64,000 bases of DNA, taken from Oenococcus sp. UCMA 16435 (GTDB taxonomy: Bacteria > Bacillota > Bacilli > Lactobacillales > Lactobacillaceae). The notes under the pieces were generated by a model. The model worked only from the letters and a program-made list of their open reading frames with translations. It was not told the DNA's origin and ran no database searches. A program made the translations under genes and the position numbers. This document shows, piece after piece, positions 16,646 to 23,883 of this stretch (within the stretch, counting starts at the first letter, position 1; the number at the start of each line of letters is the position of its first letter). The DNA lies in assembly GCA_004010835.2 (NCBI GenBank), contig CP030868.2, positions 1,922,001-1,986,000 of the forward strand. The letters are read 5' to 3'.

Positions 16646-16671
16646 TTGCCGTGAGGCAAATTTAATATTAT

Positions 16672-16745
16672 CGCGGGGTAGAGCAGTCTGGTAGCTCGTC
16701 AGGCCCATAACCTGAAGGTCGTTGGTTCAAATCCAGCCCCCGCAA
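16672..16745 (+). tRNA. tRNA-fMet (CAT), initiator
   Basis: Acceptor CGCGGGG pairs with CCCCGCA, leaving the C1-A72 mismatch that marks bacterial initiators. The D-arm is GAGCAGTCTGGTAGCTC. Anticodon CAT. Confidence 0.96.
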
Positions 16746-16801
16746 TAGGTCACTTAGTGGCCGACCTGAATGTTTGGCTATTACATAGAAGATATTCAAG
16801 A

Positions 16802-16876
16802 GGTTCCATGGTCTAGTTGGTCTAGGACGCCTCCCTGTCACGGAGGAGATCGCGGGTTCGAACCCCGCTGGGACCG
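16802..16876 (+). tRNA. tRNA-Asp (GTC)
   Basis: Acceptor GGTTCCA pairs with TGGGACC (one G-T pair), discriminator G as expected for Asp. The anticodon loop CTGTCAC gives GTC. Confidence 0.97.
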
Positions 16877-16907
16877 GTCGGTAGTAATATCGATGTAGTC
16901 AAGGATT

Positions 16908-16980
16908 GGCTCGGTAGCTCAGTTGGTAGAGCAAAGGATTGAAGCTCCTTGTGTCGACGGTTCGATTCCGCCCCGCGCCA
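16908..16980 (+). tRNA. tRNA-Phe (GAA) with two mismatched pairs
   Basis: The anticodon loop TTGAAGC gives GAA. Acceptor GGCTCGG against CCGCGCC leaves a T4-C69 mismatch. T-stem GACGG against CCGCC leaves an A50-C64 mismatch. Position 37 is G, where bacterial tRNA-Phe usually has A (substrate of MiaA/MiaB). It is still likely functional unless another copy exists elsewhere. Confidence 0.93.
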
Positions 16981-17000
16981 TTGGAGATTTCTCTCCTTTT

Positions 17001-17071
<71 letters not shown>

Positions 17072-17073
17072 TT

Positions 17074-17147
17074 GGACTATTAGCTCAGCTGGTTAGAGCG
17101 CTGTGTTGATAACGCAGAGGTCCCAGGTCCGAGTCCTGGATGGTCCA
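17074..17147 (+). tRNA. tRNA-Ile (GAT)
   Basis: Acceptor GGACTAT pairs with ATGGTCC, discriminator A. The anticodon loop TTGATAA gives GAT. The T-loop TCCGAGT also has C at position 55. Only 2 bases separate it from the preceding tRNA. Confidence 0.95.
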
Positions 17148-17149
17148 TT

Positions 17150-17192
17150 GGCAAGCAGGCATTTTATTATGAATGTTTGTTTGCCACTTTTT
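17150..17192 (+). terminator. terminator after tRNA-Ile
   Basis: A 14-bp stem with three G-T pairs (17150-17163 with 17172-17185) is followed by CTTTTTAT. It probably ends the main tRNA operon before tRNA-Ser(GCT). Confidence 0.7.
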
Positions 17193-17227
17193 ATATTATT
17201 ATGATTAATAGTTATTTTTAATCAGCT

Positions 17228-17317
17228 GGAGATTTACTCAAGAGGCTGAAGAGGCGCCCTTGCTAAGGGTGTAGGTCGGTTTATCCCGGCGCGAGGGTTC
17301 GAATCCCTCAATCTCCA
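17228..17317 (+). tRNA. tRNA-Ser (GCT)
   Basis: This class II tRNA has a long variable arm. Acceptor GGAGATT pairs with AATCTCC, discriminator A. The anticodon loop TTGCTAA gives GCT. It lies downstream of a terminator-like hairpin that may separate it from the main operon. Confidence 0.97.
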
Positions 17318-17336
17318 TTACTATAATATTATGTTA

Positions 17337-17371
17337 AAAAAGCGCATAAACTGCATGGTTGCGTTTTTTTA
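17337..17371 (+). terminator. terminator-like hairpin after tRNA-Ser(GCT)
   Basis: A-rich stem with CGCA/TGCG (17343-17346 with 17360-17363) and flanking A/T pairs, followed by seven T. The stem is weak and has a bulge. Confidence 0.5.
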
Positions 17372-17547
17372 TTTTCCTACGATTCTTGTTTTCTACTATA
17401 TGAATAATGTTTTTTAAAAACGGCATGATAAATAACTAGTTAGTTCAATAAACAAGCTACGAGCAAAGAAATTGATAATTCTATATAATTGTACTTGGAT
17501 ATAAAATTATGCATTGTATCCGAAATTTCTTAATCTATTTTTTGTTT

Positions 17548-17579
17548 AACACTTGACCGTAAAAAGTTGGGTGTTTTTT
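17548..17579 (+). terminator. orphan intrinsic terminator
   Basis: Stem AACACTTGAC (17548-17557) pairs with GTTGGGTGTT (17566-17575) and is followed by a T run. No gene lies between the tRNA cluster terminator and this one, so it may end an unrecognized small RNA or be a second stop signal. Apart from it, 17372-17605 shows nothing I can name. Confidence 0.6.
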
Positions 17580-17605
17580 GTATCTATAAGATTTAACATT
17601 TGTTT

Positions 17606-18085
17606 ATGGGTTCTTTATGGGATTGGTTATATAATAACTGGTTTGCTCAAGAGACATTTTGGAAAACTGTAGCCATTATTGTAATTTTTCCTGCTGCATG
17701 TTTAGAAATTCAGAGATTTATTCAGTTTCGTTTTCGAAAATTTGATTTAAGAATATTTTCTGCAGACGATAATAATAATCGTCATTTAAATAGCGATTTA
17801 ATTTCTATTAGAAAAAATATTTTAATAATCGAGATTCTTAATCGAAATAGAATGAGTTTGCAAATTAAAAATACCGGGATCCTGTTCGATAATAAAGAGA
17901 AATTAAAATTTAGTGATGATCAAGAATTCGAATTAAAAGGCGGGTCTTCGATACAAATTTCTTTCAATCGGAATAAACTGATTGATTTTGCGAAAAAAAA
18001 TAAATCTTCTTACATTAAGGCTTATGTTATTGATGGCAAAGGGAGAGAATATCATTCAAAGAAGATTTTGGTTGATAAGATTTGA
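17606..18085 (+). CDS. unknown membrane-anchored protein
   Basis: I do not recognise this family. From the ATG at 17606 (TTG 17600 is an alternative) it encodes 159 residues. A single hydrophobic segment (TVAIIVIFPAACLEIQRFI, about 18-38) is followed by a soluble domain of about 120 residues rich in Ile, Asn and Lys, with strand-like stretches (ILIIEILNRNRMSLQIKNTGILF and SSYIKAYVIDGKGREYHSKKILV). The basic FRFRKFD just after the membrane segment suggests an N-out, C-in orientation. Base composition is clearly more AT-rich than the housekeeping neighbours, and the gene sits between tRNA genes and a tRNA relic, consistent with horizontal acquisition. Confidence 0.55.
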   Translation: MGSLWDWLYNNWFAQETFWKTVAIIVIFPAACLEIQRFIQFRFRKFDLRIFSADDNNNRHLNSDLISIRKNILIIEILNRNRMSLQIKNTGILFDNKEKLKFSDDQEFELKGGSSIQISFNRNKLIDFAKKNKSSYIKAYVIDGKGREYHSKKILVDKI

Positions 18086-18250
18086 AGTAATGTTTTTTAA
18101 TTATCTGTTTTAATTATAAAAATTATCAACACTAAAAAGAAAAATGTTTCAAAAAGTGGTTATTCGAGAACCATAATTCATTATTTTTTTGTTTTATTAT
18201 CTTTTTATGCTAATACGTTTTCTGTTGTCCATTTTTGAATAGGCGATTTT

Positions 18251-18354
18251 GGAGAAGTACTCAAGTCTGGTTTAAGAGGCCTGCTTAATTTATTAGGCAG
18301 GTAGGTCGTTAACGTTTGTTACGATGCGAGGGTTCAAATCCCTTTCCTTCTCCA
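18251..18354 (+). pseudogene. tRNA-Ser-like relic with enlarged anticodon arm
   Basis: The acceptor GGAGAAG pairs perfectly with CTTCTCC, with discriminator A and a normal T-arm GAGGG-TTCAAAT-CCCTT. The D-arm resembles tRNA-Ser, and a long variable arm is present. The anticodon arm is abnormal: CCTGCTTAAT pairs with ATTAGGCAGG over 10 bp, leaving a loop of only two bases (or 12 if the stem is held to 5 bp). No standard 7-base anticodon loop can be formed. It lies about 0.9 kb beyond the tRNA cluster. Confidence 0.7.
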
Positions 18355-18775
18355 TATTACACAGTCATTAATTATTTGATTGGTTTATTTTCACATATTT
18401 TTTAGAAAATTAAAAAAATGAAGCAGATAAATGACTCTTTTAGAAAGAATTTTTACGTGGTTTTGTCCAATTATTTTTATTCAAAAAATTGGAGCGGTGT
18501 TATTCAATAAGTGAATCTTGAGTTTTTATGAGTAAGATGGATTATAGGGAGCTGCTTATAAGTTCCTTGGTTTATGGTGGTTTTTCGTTTTATTATCTAG
18601 TGAACTGTTGCATGTGTATTTATGAAAATGTTATTGATGCTCTTTATTTTTGTAACAGCGAACATTTTTGTACACAATTTTTTGTTTTTCTTAAATTAAA
18701 AAGAATTAATAGATTTTATTGGAAAAATAAAACATTGATTGCAAATATTAACTGAATTATGAGGAGGAAGATAAA
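18355..18775. other. intergenic stretch without a supported gene
   Basis: AT-rich DNA. An ORF of 75 codons (18528-18755) is open but has no ribosome binding site, no recognisable motif, and an unusual Cys/Tyr-rich composition. I do not call it a gene. Confidence 0.4.
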
Positions 18776-19795
18776 ATGTCTGATTTTTTCATTGAAACTA
18801 CGAAAGCCGATAAAGTACTTCCGACCAATAGCCGACCCAAGTTTTTTGCCTTCGGTATTCCCAGTTATACCAATTTGGGAGATCAAGCTGTTTCTTTGGC
18901 ACAAAGAGAATATATTGAAAACGAATTTCCGGAATATCAGTATATCGAGATATTGGAAGATGATAATGACCAGGGGATTAAAGCGGTCAAAAAGATTATC
19001 ACTTCTCAAGACATCGTTTCCTTTGTTGGTGGAGGAAACATGGGAAGCCTTTATACAAATCATGAGTCGGCTCGCCGGAAAGTATTTTCAACTTTTGTCA
19101 ATAATCTGACAATTTCTTTTCCTCAATCAATTCATTTTGAAGATACTGCATATGGACGTAAAGAACAGAAATTAAGTCAGGAAGCTTATGGAAAAAATCC
19201 ACACTTGTTTTTAATTGCCCGTGATGCACAAAGTTATCATCGCATGCAGACAACCTTTAAAAATCACGTTCTTTTCACACCAGATATGGTTCTCTATTTT
19301 AAAGCTTCACATTACGATTTTAAGCGTTCGGGTGCCTTATTCGTGCTACGTCATGACGGCGAAAAAGTTGTAAAAGAATCGCTGATTGATTCGATGAAAA
19401 AAATGCTTGATGATGGTCGCCCATTTAAACGAACGGATACTGTCTTGGATACGATCAAACGAATTACGCCCATAAATCGAAAAAAGCTCTTCAAAGAAGA
19501 ATTAGAATTATTTGCTCATCAGGAAATAATTATTACCGATCGTTGGCATGCTATGGTATTTTCTGTTCTTACTGGGACACCTTGTCTGCTTTTTGGAAAT
19601 AGCTACGGTAAGGGTAAACATGCTTATTTTGATTGGTTGGAACATATCGACTGGATCGGTTATACCGATGAAGAAGATTTGGACCGGATAAGTCTTCAGA
19701 TCGAAAAACTGATCAAAACGAAGAAACACGATTATGATGTTAGGCCTGATTTCAAACAACTACATGATTTAATCGGGTTTCATTCAAAAAAATAA
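18776..19795 (+). CDS. polysaccharide pyruvyl transferase family protein
   Basis: The PF04230-type pattern is present. It starts with FAFGIPSYTNLGDQAVSLAQREYIENEFP, continues with IVSFVGGGNMGSLY and ISFPQSIHF, and ends with EIIITDRWHAMVFSVLTGTPCLLFGNSYGKGKHAYFDWL (the family's TDRLHxxI-type motif). These enzymes add ketal pyruvate to exopolysaccharide or cell-wall glycans, or are EpsI/CsaB relatives. The 339-residue length is typical. A strong GAGGAGG precedes the ATG by 8 bases. No other EPS genes flank it, so it is a solitary gene in an accessory stretch. Confidence 0.85.
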   Translation: MSDFFIETTKADKVLPTNSRPKFFAFGIPSYTNLGDQAVSLAQREYIENEFPEYQYIEILEDDNDQGIKAVKKIITSQDIVSFVGGGNMGSLYTNHESARRKVFSTFVNNLTISFPQSIHFEDTAYGRKEQKLSQEAYGKNPHLFLIARDAQSYHRMQTTFKNHVLFTPDMVLYFKASHYDFKRSGALFVLRHDGEKVVKESLIDSMKKMLDDGRPFKRTDTVLDTIKRITPINRKKLFKEELELFAHQEIIITDRWHAMVFSVLTGTPCLLFGNSYGKGKHAYFDWLEHIDWIGYTDEEDLDRISLQIEKLIKTKKHDYDVRPDFKQLHDLIGFHSKK

Positions 19796-19820
19796 AAAAG
19801 GCCTTAATTGGTCTTTTTTT
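19795..19820 (+). terminator. terminator of the pyruvyl transferase gene
   Basis: AAAAAGGCC pairs with GGTCTTTTT around the loop TTAATT, followed by T residues. Confidence 0.8.
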
Positions 19821-19839
19821 AATTATTCATAAACAAGAT

Positions 19840-20169
19840 TTAACTATTTTTCATTGAAGCCTTTTTAGCATCATCTATTTTGTTTCCGATTGTATCCTTG
19901 ACATCTGTCAGGGTGCTTTTGGCTTTATCTGCTGTTTTTTCGAACTTGGCCATGCTCTTTTTGTTAAGTTTATTGTTAACTGCTTTTTCCGTGCCTTTTT
20001 TAATTTTACTGGTAATTTTATCTTTTAAGGAATCTGTTTCGTTCTTTGTTTTATCGTCGGAATTATCAATTTTTTTAGCAGCAAAAACTGTTCCCGCGAC
20101 CAATAAACCGCCCGTTATCAAGGTGCATGCAGCCGTTATTTTTAAAAATTTTTTTAGAAAATCTTCCAT
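19840..20169 (-). CDS. small membrane-anchored, lysine-rich helical protein
   Basis: The 109-residue product has one hydrophobic segment near the N-terminus (ITAACTLITGGLLVAGTVFAA, about 11-31). A highly charged helical region rich in Lys, Asp and Thr (KAKSTLTDVKDTIGNKIDDAKKA) follows. The architecture resembles YtxH-type general stress proteins, but no family motif is certain. The hydrophobic segment could be a signal peptide (VFA-AK) or a stable anchor. The ribosome binding site AAAGGAG is strong. It is convergent with the pyruvyl transferase gene. Confidence 0.6.
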   Translation of the reverse strand: MEDFLKKFLKITAACTLITGGLLVAGTVFAAKKIDNSDDKTKNETDSLKDKITSKIKKGTEKAVNNKLNKKSMAKFEKTADKAKSTLTDVKDTIGNKIDDAKKASMKNS

Positions 20170-20772
20170 AAGTAATAGACTCCTTTAATTTAAAATTTGT
20201 TTTTTTAAAAAATAAAGTTGGTCAACATAACATGAACAATATTTCGAAAGATTATATTTGACTATAATTACCCGTAAAACAAAAAATATTAAAAATTGTA
20301 AATAATTAAGGGAAAACGATCATGGTGTTTTCTAAACACCCACTTTTCATTATATGCCACCTTGTAAGCGGATACATTATTATAAAATCATGTGTATGAT
20401 TTTGTCGGTATAAGCTGAAAATGTAAAATTTTTTTATTAACTTAACTCGTATTTTAAACAATCATTTAATGCAGTAATAACTTTATTTAGATGCGTTTTT
20501 CTTAAAAAGAAGTTGTCACTTTAAAATTATTTTTATTTACAAATTGTTTACAAATAAGTGACAAATATAAACGATCTTAAAAAAATAGAGAAAGACGATA
20601 TCTTACTAAGATGCAGGTTCAAGAAGTTAATAACAAACTTATTACAATTTTAAAAAACTTTTTATTACAAACCGTTGTTTATTTTTTGCTTAGTAAAAAA
20701 AGCCGATGTTATTATAGTCTCGTGTTTGATTAAACATTTTCTAAGCCAAATGTTACGGGAGTTGTAAACGAT
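20170..20772. other. long intergenic region before the repeat-rich hydrolase
   Basis: About 600 bases of AT-rich sequence. A perfect 7-bp hairpin lies at 20324-20340 (GGTGTTT-TCT-AAACACC) without a T run. It overlaps a 25-codon ORF starting at 20322 that I do not consider real. A promoter-like pair TTGCTT (20686) and TATTAT (20710-20715) lies before the downstream gene. Nothing else is recognisable. Confidence 0.5.
20686..20715 (+). promoter_or_regulatory. candidate promoter of the LysM glucosaminidase gene
   Basis: TTGCTT, 18 bases, then TATTAT, located about 57 bases before the start codon. Moderate match to sigma-A. Confidence 0.45.
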
Positions 20773-22980
20773 ATGAATTCATTTATGAATACAAAAAAAT
20801 TACATTACAAAATGTATAAAGTAGGTAAAACGTGGTGTTTTGCCGCGATTATGGCAACAACTTTTTTTGTTCAGTTTCAATTTGGTGGCGATGAAATTAT
20901 ACATGCGGCTACTACGAATCAAGGACAAACTGAAAAGATGATTAATGCAAGTTCTGCAGCCAGTGATAGTACATCTACCAGTTCCAGTGCTACCAGTTCC
21001 AGTGCAAGTTCTGCAGCCAGTGATAGTACATCTACCAGTTCCAGTGCTACCAGTTCCAGTGCTACCAGTTCCAGTGCTACCAGTTCCAGTGCTACCAGTT
21101 CCAGTGCTACCAGTTCCAGTGCTACCAGTTCCAGTGCTACCAGTTCCAGTGCTACCAGTTCCAGTGCTACCAGTTCCAGTGCTACCAGTTCCAGTGCAAG
21201 TTCTGCAGCCAGTGATAGTACATCTACCAGTTCCAGTGCTACCAGTTCCAGTGCTACCAGTTCCAGTGCTACCAGTTCCAGTGCTACCAGTTCCAGTGCT
21301 ACCAGTTCCAGTGCTACCAGTTCCAGTGCTACCAGTTCCAGTGCTACCAGTTCCAGTGCAAGTTCTGCAGCCAGTGATAGTACATCTACCAGTTCCAGTG
21401 CTACCAGTTCCAGTGCAAGTTCTGCAGCCAGTGATAGTACATCTACCAGTTCCAGTGCTACCAGTTCCAGTGCAAGTTCTGCAGCCAGTGATAGTACATC
21501 TACCAGTTCCAGTGCTACCAGTTCCAGTGCTACCAGTTCCAGTGCAAGTTCTGCAGCCAGTGATAGTACATCTACCAGTTCCAGTGCAAGTTCTGCAGCC
21601 AGTGATAGTACATCTACCAGTTCCAGTGCTACCAGTTCCAGTGCTACCAGTTCCAGTGCAAGTTCTGCAGCCAGTGATAGTACATCTACCAGTTCCAGTG
21701 CAAGTTCTGCAGCCAGTGATAGTACATCTACCAGTTCCAGTGCAAGTTCTATAACTGCATCTACTGCAGCAATTGCACTAACTGAATTAAATTCCGTTAT
21801 GGAACTAACATCAACTTCAAGCAGTGCTTCATCTGAAGAAGCTTTAGAAGCCGCGATCGAAAAAATTGAGGCTGAAAATACAGCTGATTACAGCACTAAA
21901 GTTTCAACTTTTCTAAATGAAATTATTGAAAGTGCGATTAATGGGTGGACTGAATATAAGATTTTGCCGTCATTAACAGCTGCACAGGCAATTCTTGAGA
22001 GTGGCTGGGGAACATCTACATTAGCGAGTGAATACAATAACTTGTTTGGAATCAAGGGTTCCTACGATGACCAAACGGTTGATATGCCGACGGAAGAATA
22101 TTACGACGGTGCTTATCACGAGATAGATGATTATTTCCGGGTTTATGATAGCGATTCTGAAAGTATTACCGACTACGAAGAACTGTTAACCGAGAATTCG
22201 CGTTATAGCAATTTAATCGGCGAAACCAGCGCTGATACCGCTGCTGAAGAAATTTATGAAGATGGTTATGCGACCGATCCGGAATACACCGAAGAGCTAG
22301 AAGAAATCATTAGTGAGTACGATCTAACGGCTTGGGACGATCTAGCATTTGAATATAGTGGTACAGTGGCTGATACAGGTTCTACTAGCACTTCTACATC
22401 AACTTCGACTACATCTACTTCCACTAGCAGTAGTTCAACGTCGAGTTCGTCAGGCACCTATACAGTGGAGTCTGGAGATACTTTGACTTCGATTGCAAAG
22501 ACCTATGGAACGACAGTGAGCGCATTAGTCGATGCCAATGATATATCTAATCCAGATTATATTTATGTTGGTGAAGTTCTTACAGTTGGCAGTTCAACTT
22601 CGACTACATCTACTTCCACTAGCAGTAGTTCAACGTCGAGTTCGTCAGGCACCTATACAGTGGAGTCTGGAGATACTTTGACTTCGATTGCAAAGACCTA
22701 TGGAACGACAGTGAGCGCATTAGTCGATGCCAATGATATATCTAATCCAGATTATATTTATGTTGGTGAAGTTCTTACAGTTGGCAGTTCAACTTCGACT
22801 ACATCTACTTCCACTAGCAGTAGTTCAACGTCGAGTTCGTCAGGCACCTATACAGTGGAGTCTGGAGATACTTTGACTTCGATTGCAAAGACCTATGGCG
22901 TAAGTATCAGTACCTTAGCGAAGCTTAACGATATTTCGGATACCAATTTAATTTATGCTGGCACGACCATCAAAATATAA
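20773..22980 (+). CDS. secreted N-acetylglucosaminidase (GH73) with Ser-rich repeats and three LysM domains
   Basis: Order of parts: a KxYKxGKxW-type signal peptide (KMYKVGKTW, about 13-21) with cleavage near residue 46; a low-complexity Ser/Ala/Thr repeat region at 58-322; a glucosaminidase domain at about 370-520, with the catalytic-Glu motif AQAILESGWGTS and NNLFGIKG; then three LysM domains at about 561-607, 626-672 and 691-735 joined by Ser/Thr linkers. It should cleave peptidoglycan glycan strands and stay on the wall through LysM, since no LPXTG motif is present. KxYKxGKxW signals usually mark glycosylated Ser-rich exports of the accessory Sec system, so the repeat is a likely glycosylation platform (inference). 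ATG 20773 is used; ATG 20785 is also possible. Confidence 0.9.
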   Translation: MNSFMNTKKLHYKMYKVGKTWCFAAIMATTFFVQFQFGGDEIIHAATTNQGQTEKMINASSAASDSTSTSSSATSSSASSAASDSTSTSSSATSSSATSSSATSSSATSSSATSSSATSSSATSSSATSSSATSSSATSSSASSAASDSTSTSSSATSSSATSSSATSSSATSSSATSSSATSSSATSSSATSSSASSAASDSTSTSSSATSSSASSAASDSTSTSSSATSSSASSAASDSTSTSSSATSSSATSSSASSAASDSTSTSSSASSAASDSTSTSSSATSSSATSSSASSAASDSTSTSSSASSAASDSTSTSSSASSITASTAAIALTELNSVMELTSTSSSASSEEALEAAIEKIEAENTADYSTKVSTFLNEIIESAINGWTEYKILPSLTAAQAILESGWGTSTLASEYNNLFGIKGSYDDQTVDMPTEEYYDGAYHEIDDYFRVYDSDSESITDYEELLTENSRYSNLIGETSADTAAEEIYEDGYATDPEYTEELEEIISEYDLTAWDDLAFEYSGTVADTGSTSTSTSTSTTSTSTSSSSTSSSSGTYTVESGDTLTSIAKTYGTTVSALVDANDISNPDYIYVGEVLTVGSSTSTTSTSTSSSSTSSSSGTYTVESGDTLTSIAKTYGTTVSALVDANDISNPDYIYVGEVLTVGSSTSTTSTSTSSSSTSSSSGTYTVESGDTLTSIAKTYGVSISTLAKLNDISDTNLIYAGTTIKI
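20944..21738 (+). repeat. coding minisatellite of 15-bp and 42-bp units
   Basis: The 795 bases are entirely made of two units. Unit A is 15 bp and encodes SATSS. Unit B is 42 bp and encodes SASSAASDSTSTSS. The order is B A B A10 B A8 B A B A B A2 B B A2 B B, with nearly no sequence divergence between copies. Both unit lengths are multiples of three, so expansion or contraction changes length but not frame. Confidence 0.95.
22399..22908 (+). repeat. 195-bp tandem repeat of LysM plus linker
   Basis: The linker-LysM segment begins at 22399, 22594 and 22789, an exact 195-base period (65 residues). The first two copies appear identical at the DNA level. The third is the same up to about 22895 and then diverges at the C-terminal end of the LysM domain. 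Confidence 0.92.
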
Positions 22981-23035
22981 TTCTTATTTAATGGTTGATC
23001 ATACTTGGTAAAAAAAGAGTAAGTAAAATTATTTT

Positions 23036-23075
23036 AAAAAATACCTTTGTTTGTTTAAACTAAGGTATTTTTTTA
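23036..23075 (+). terminator. terminator of the LysM glucosaminidase gene
   Basis: AAAAAATACCTT (23036-23047) pairs with AAGGTATTTTTT (23062-23073), followed by T. Confidence 0.85.
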
Positions 23076-23175
23076 TTTTGAGTTGATTAATTCGAACAAT
23101 CGTCTTTGATAATCATCTCAAGAAAATATTTTCCATAAAATGTTGCCATTTTTCAACTAAATAATTTTTTACTTT

Positions 23176-23589
23176 TTATATCAAAATTGTGAAAGTTTGA
23201 CTGGCATTTGGTTCTAAGGCATTGTCCAATCTGAATTCAATCTTATAGTCACCTTTTTTTTCGAAGATAATATTGCGAAAATTAATACTAAAATTATAAC
23301 CAGCACTGATCGGCTGAGCTAAAGCATGAAGCTGGCCATTGATTTCACTTAAGATTTCTCCTTTAATCCCAATAACTTTAAAAGAGACGATATGATCCTT
23401 TGACAAGTCTATACCGCTGGTTAAAATTGTCGCTGCAAATGACATCGTAATCGGAACGGCCGGTATGCCAAAGACTAAACTCGGATTAACAATATTTATT
23501 TTCGAATTTGCTATTCCAGGTGTTGAGACTTTTTCGCTTGATTCCCCAATGATAATTTGGGCATTAATTTTTTCTTCACTTTCTGGCAT
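23176..23589 (-). CDS. unknown 137-residue beta-rich protein (DUF6941-like, tentative)
   Basis: The protein has no signal peptide or membrane segment. It shows alternating strands ending in YNFSINFRNIIFEKKGDYKIEFRLDNAL, a pattern like a C-terminal beta-sandwich strand pair. The layout, with an early INIVNPSLVFGIPAVP segment, is reminiscent of DUF6941 proteins, but I cannot confirm this. A ribosome binding site GGAG lies 7 bases before the ATG. The gene is isolated, with about 290 bases of featureless AT-rich DNA (23590-23883) between it and the AEC transporter gene. Confidence 0.55.
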   Translation of the reverse strand: MPESEEKINAQIIIGESSEKVSTPGIANSKINIVNPSLVFGIPAVPITMSFAATILTSGIDLSKDHIVSFKVIGIKGEILSEINGQLHALAQPISAGYNFSINFRNIIFEKKGDYKIEFRLDNALEPNASQTFTILI

Positions 23590-23883
23590 ATTTTCTCCGG
23601 TCTAAATGATTTGTTTTTATATAATTACAGGATAATATACATACAAAGAAAAAATAAACTAGTTGCGAATTTAAATCGATTTTTTGGTACCGTATTGGAA
23701 TTATTTATGTTTACTTTATTGAAAACCACATAAAAAAATGTTTTTAATCCATGGCAAAACAATAATCTAATTCAATAGTTGAGAAGGGCACTAAACTTTA
23801 AAATAATTTCAATGATATATCGAGTTCTCTGAGTTTTTTAAAAAAATTGTATTACGTATAAAATATTAAATCACTGACGATAT

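Noticed and set aside
18251..18354. Functional suppressor tRNA (reading a stop codon)
   Set aside because: Although TTA-like triplets occur in the arm, no 7-base loop can form around any anticodon.
18528..18755. 75-codon ORF upstream of the pyruvyl transferase gene
   Set aside because: No ribosome binding site, no recognisable motif, odd Cys/Tyr-rich composition.
20322..20399. 25-codon ORF with an AAGGG-like leader
   Set aside because: Too short, overlaps a hairpin, no conserved feature. A peptide cannot be excluded but is not supported.
20944..21738. Possible CRISPR array
   Set aside because: Units are contiguous with no unique spacers, encode a Ser-rich peptide in frame, and no cas genes are near.
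20945..21754. A 269-codon ORF of (LPVPV) repeats in another frame
   Set aside because: It is a by-product of the 15/42-bp repeats, which lack stops in this frame. It has no ribosome binding site and lies wholly within the real gene.
23091..23110. Third SOS box after the LysM gene
   Set aside because: CGAACAATCGTCTT keeps only one half-site and is not in front of a gene start.
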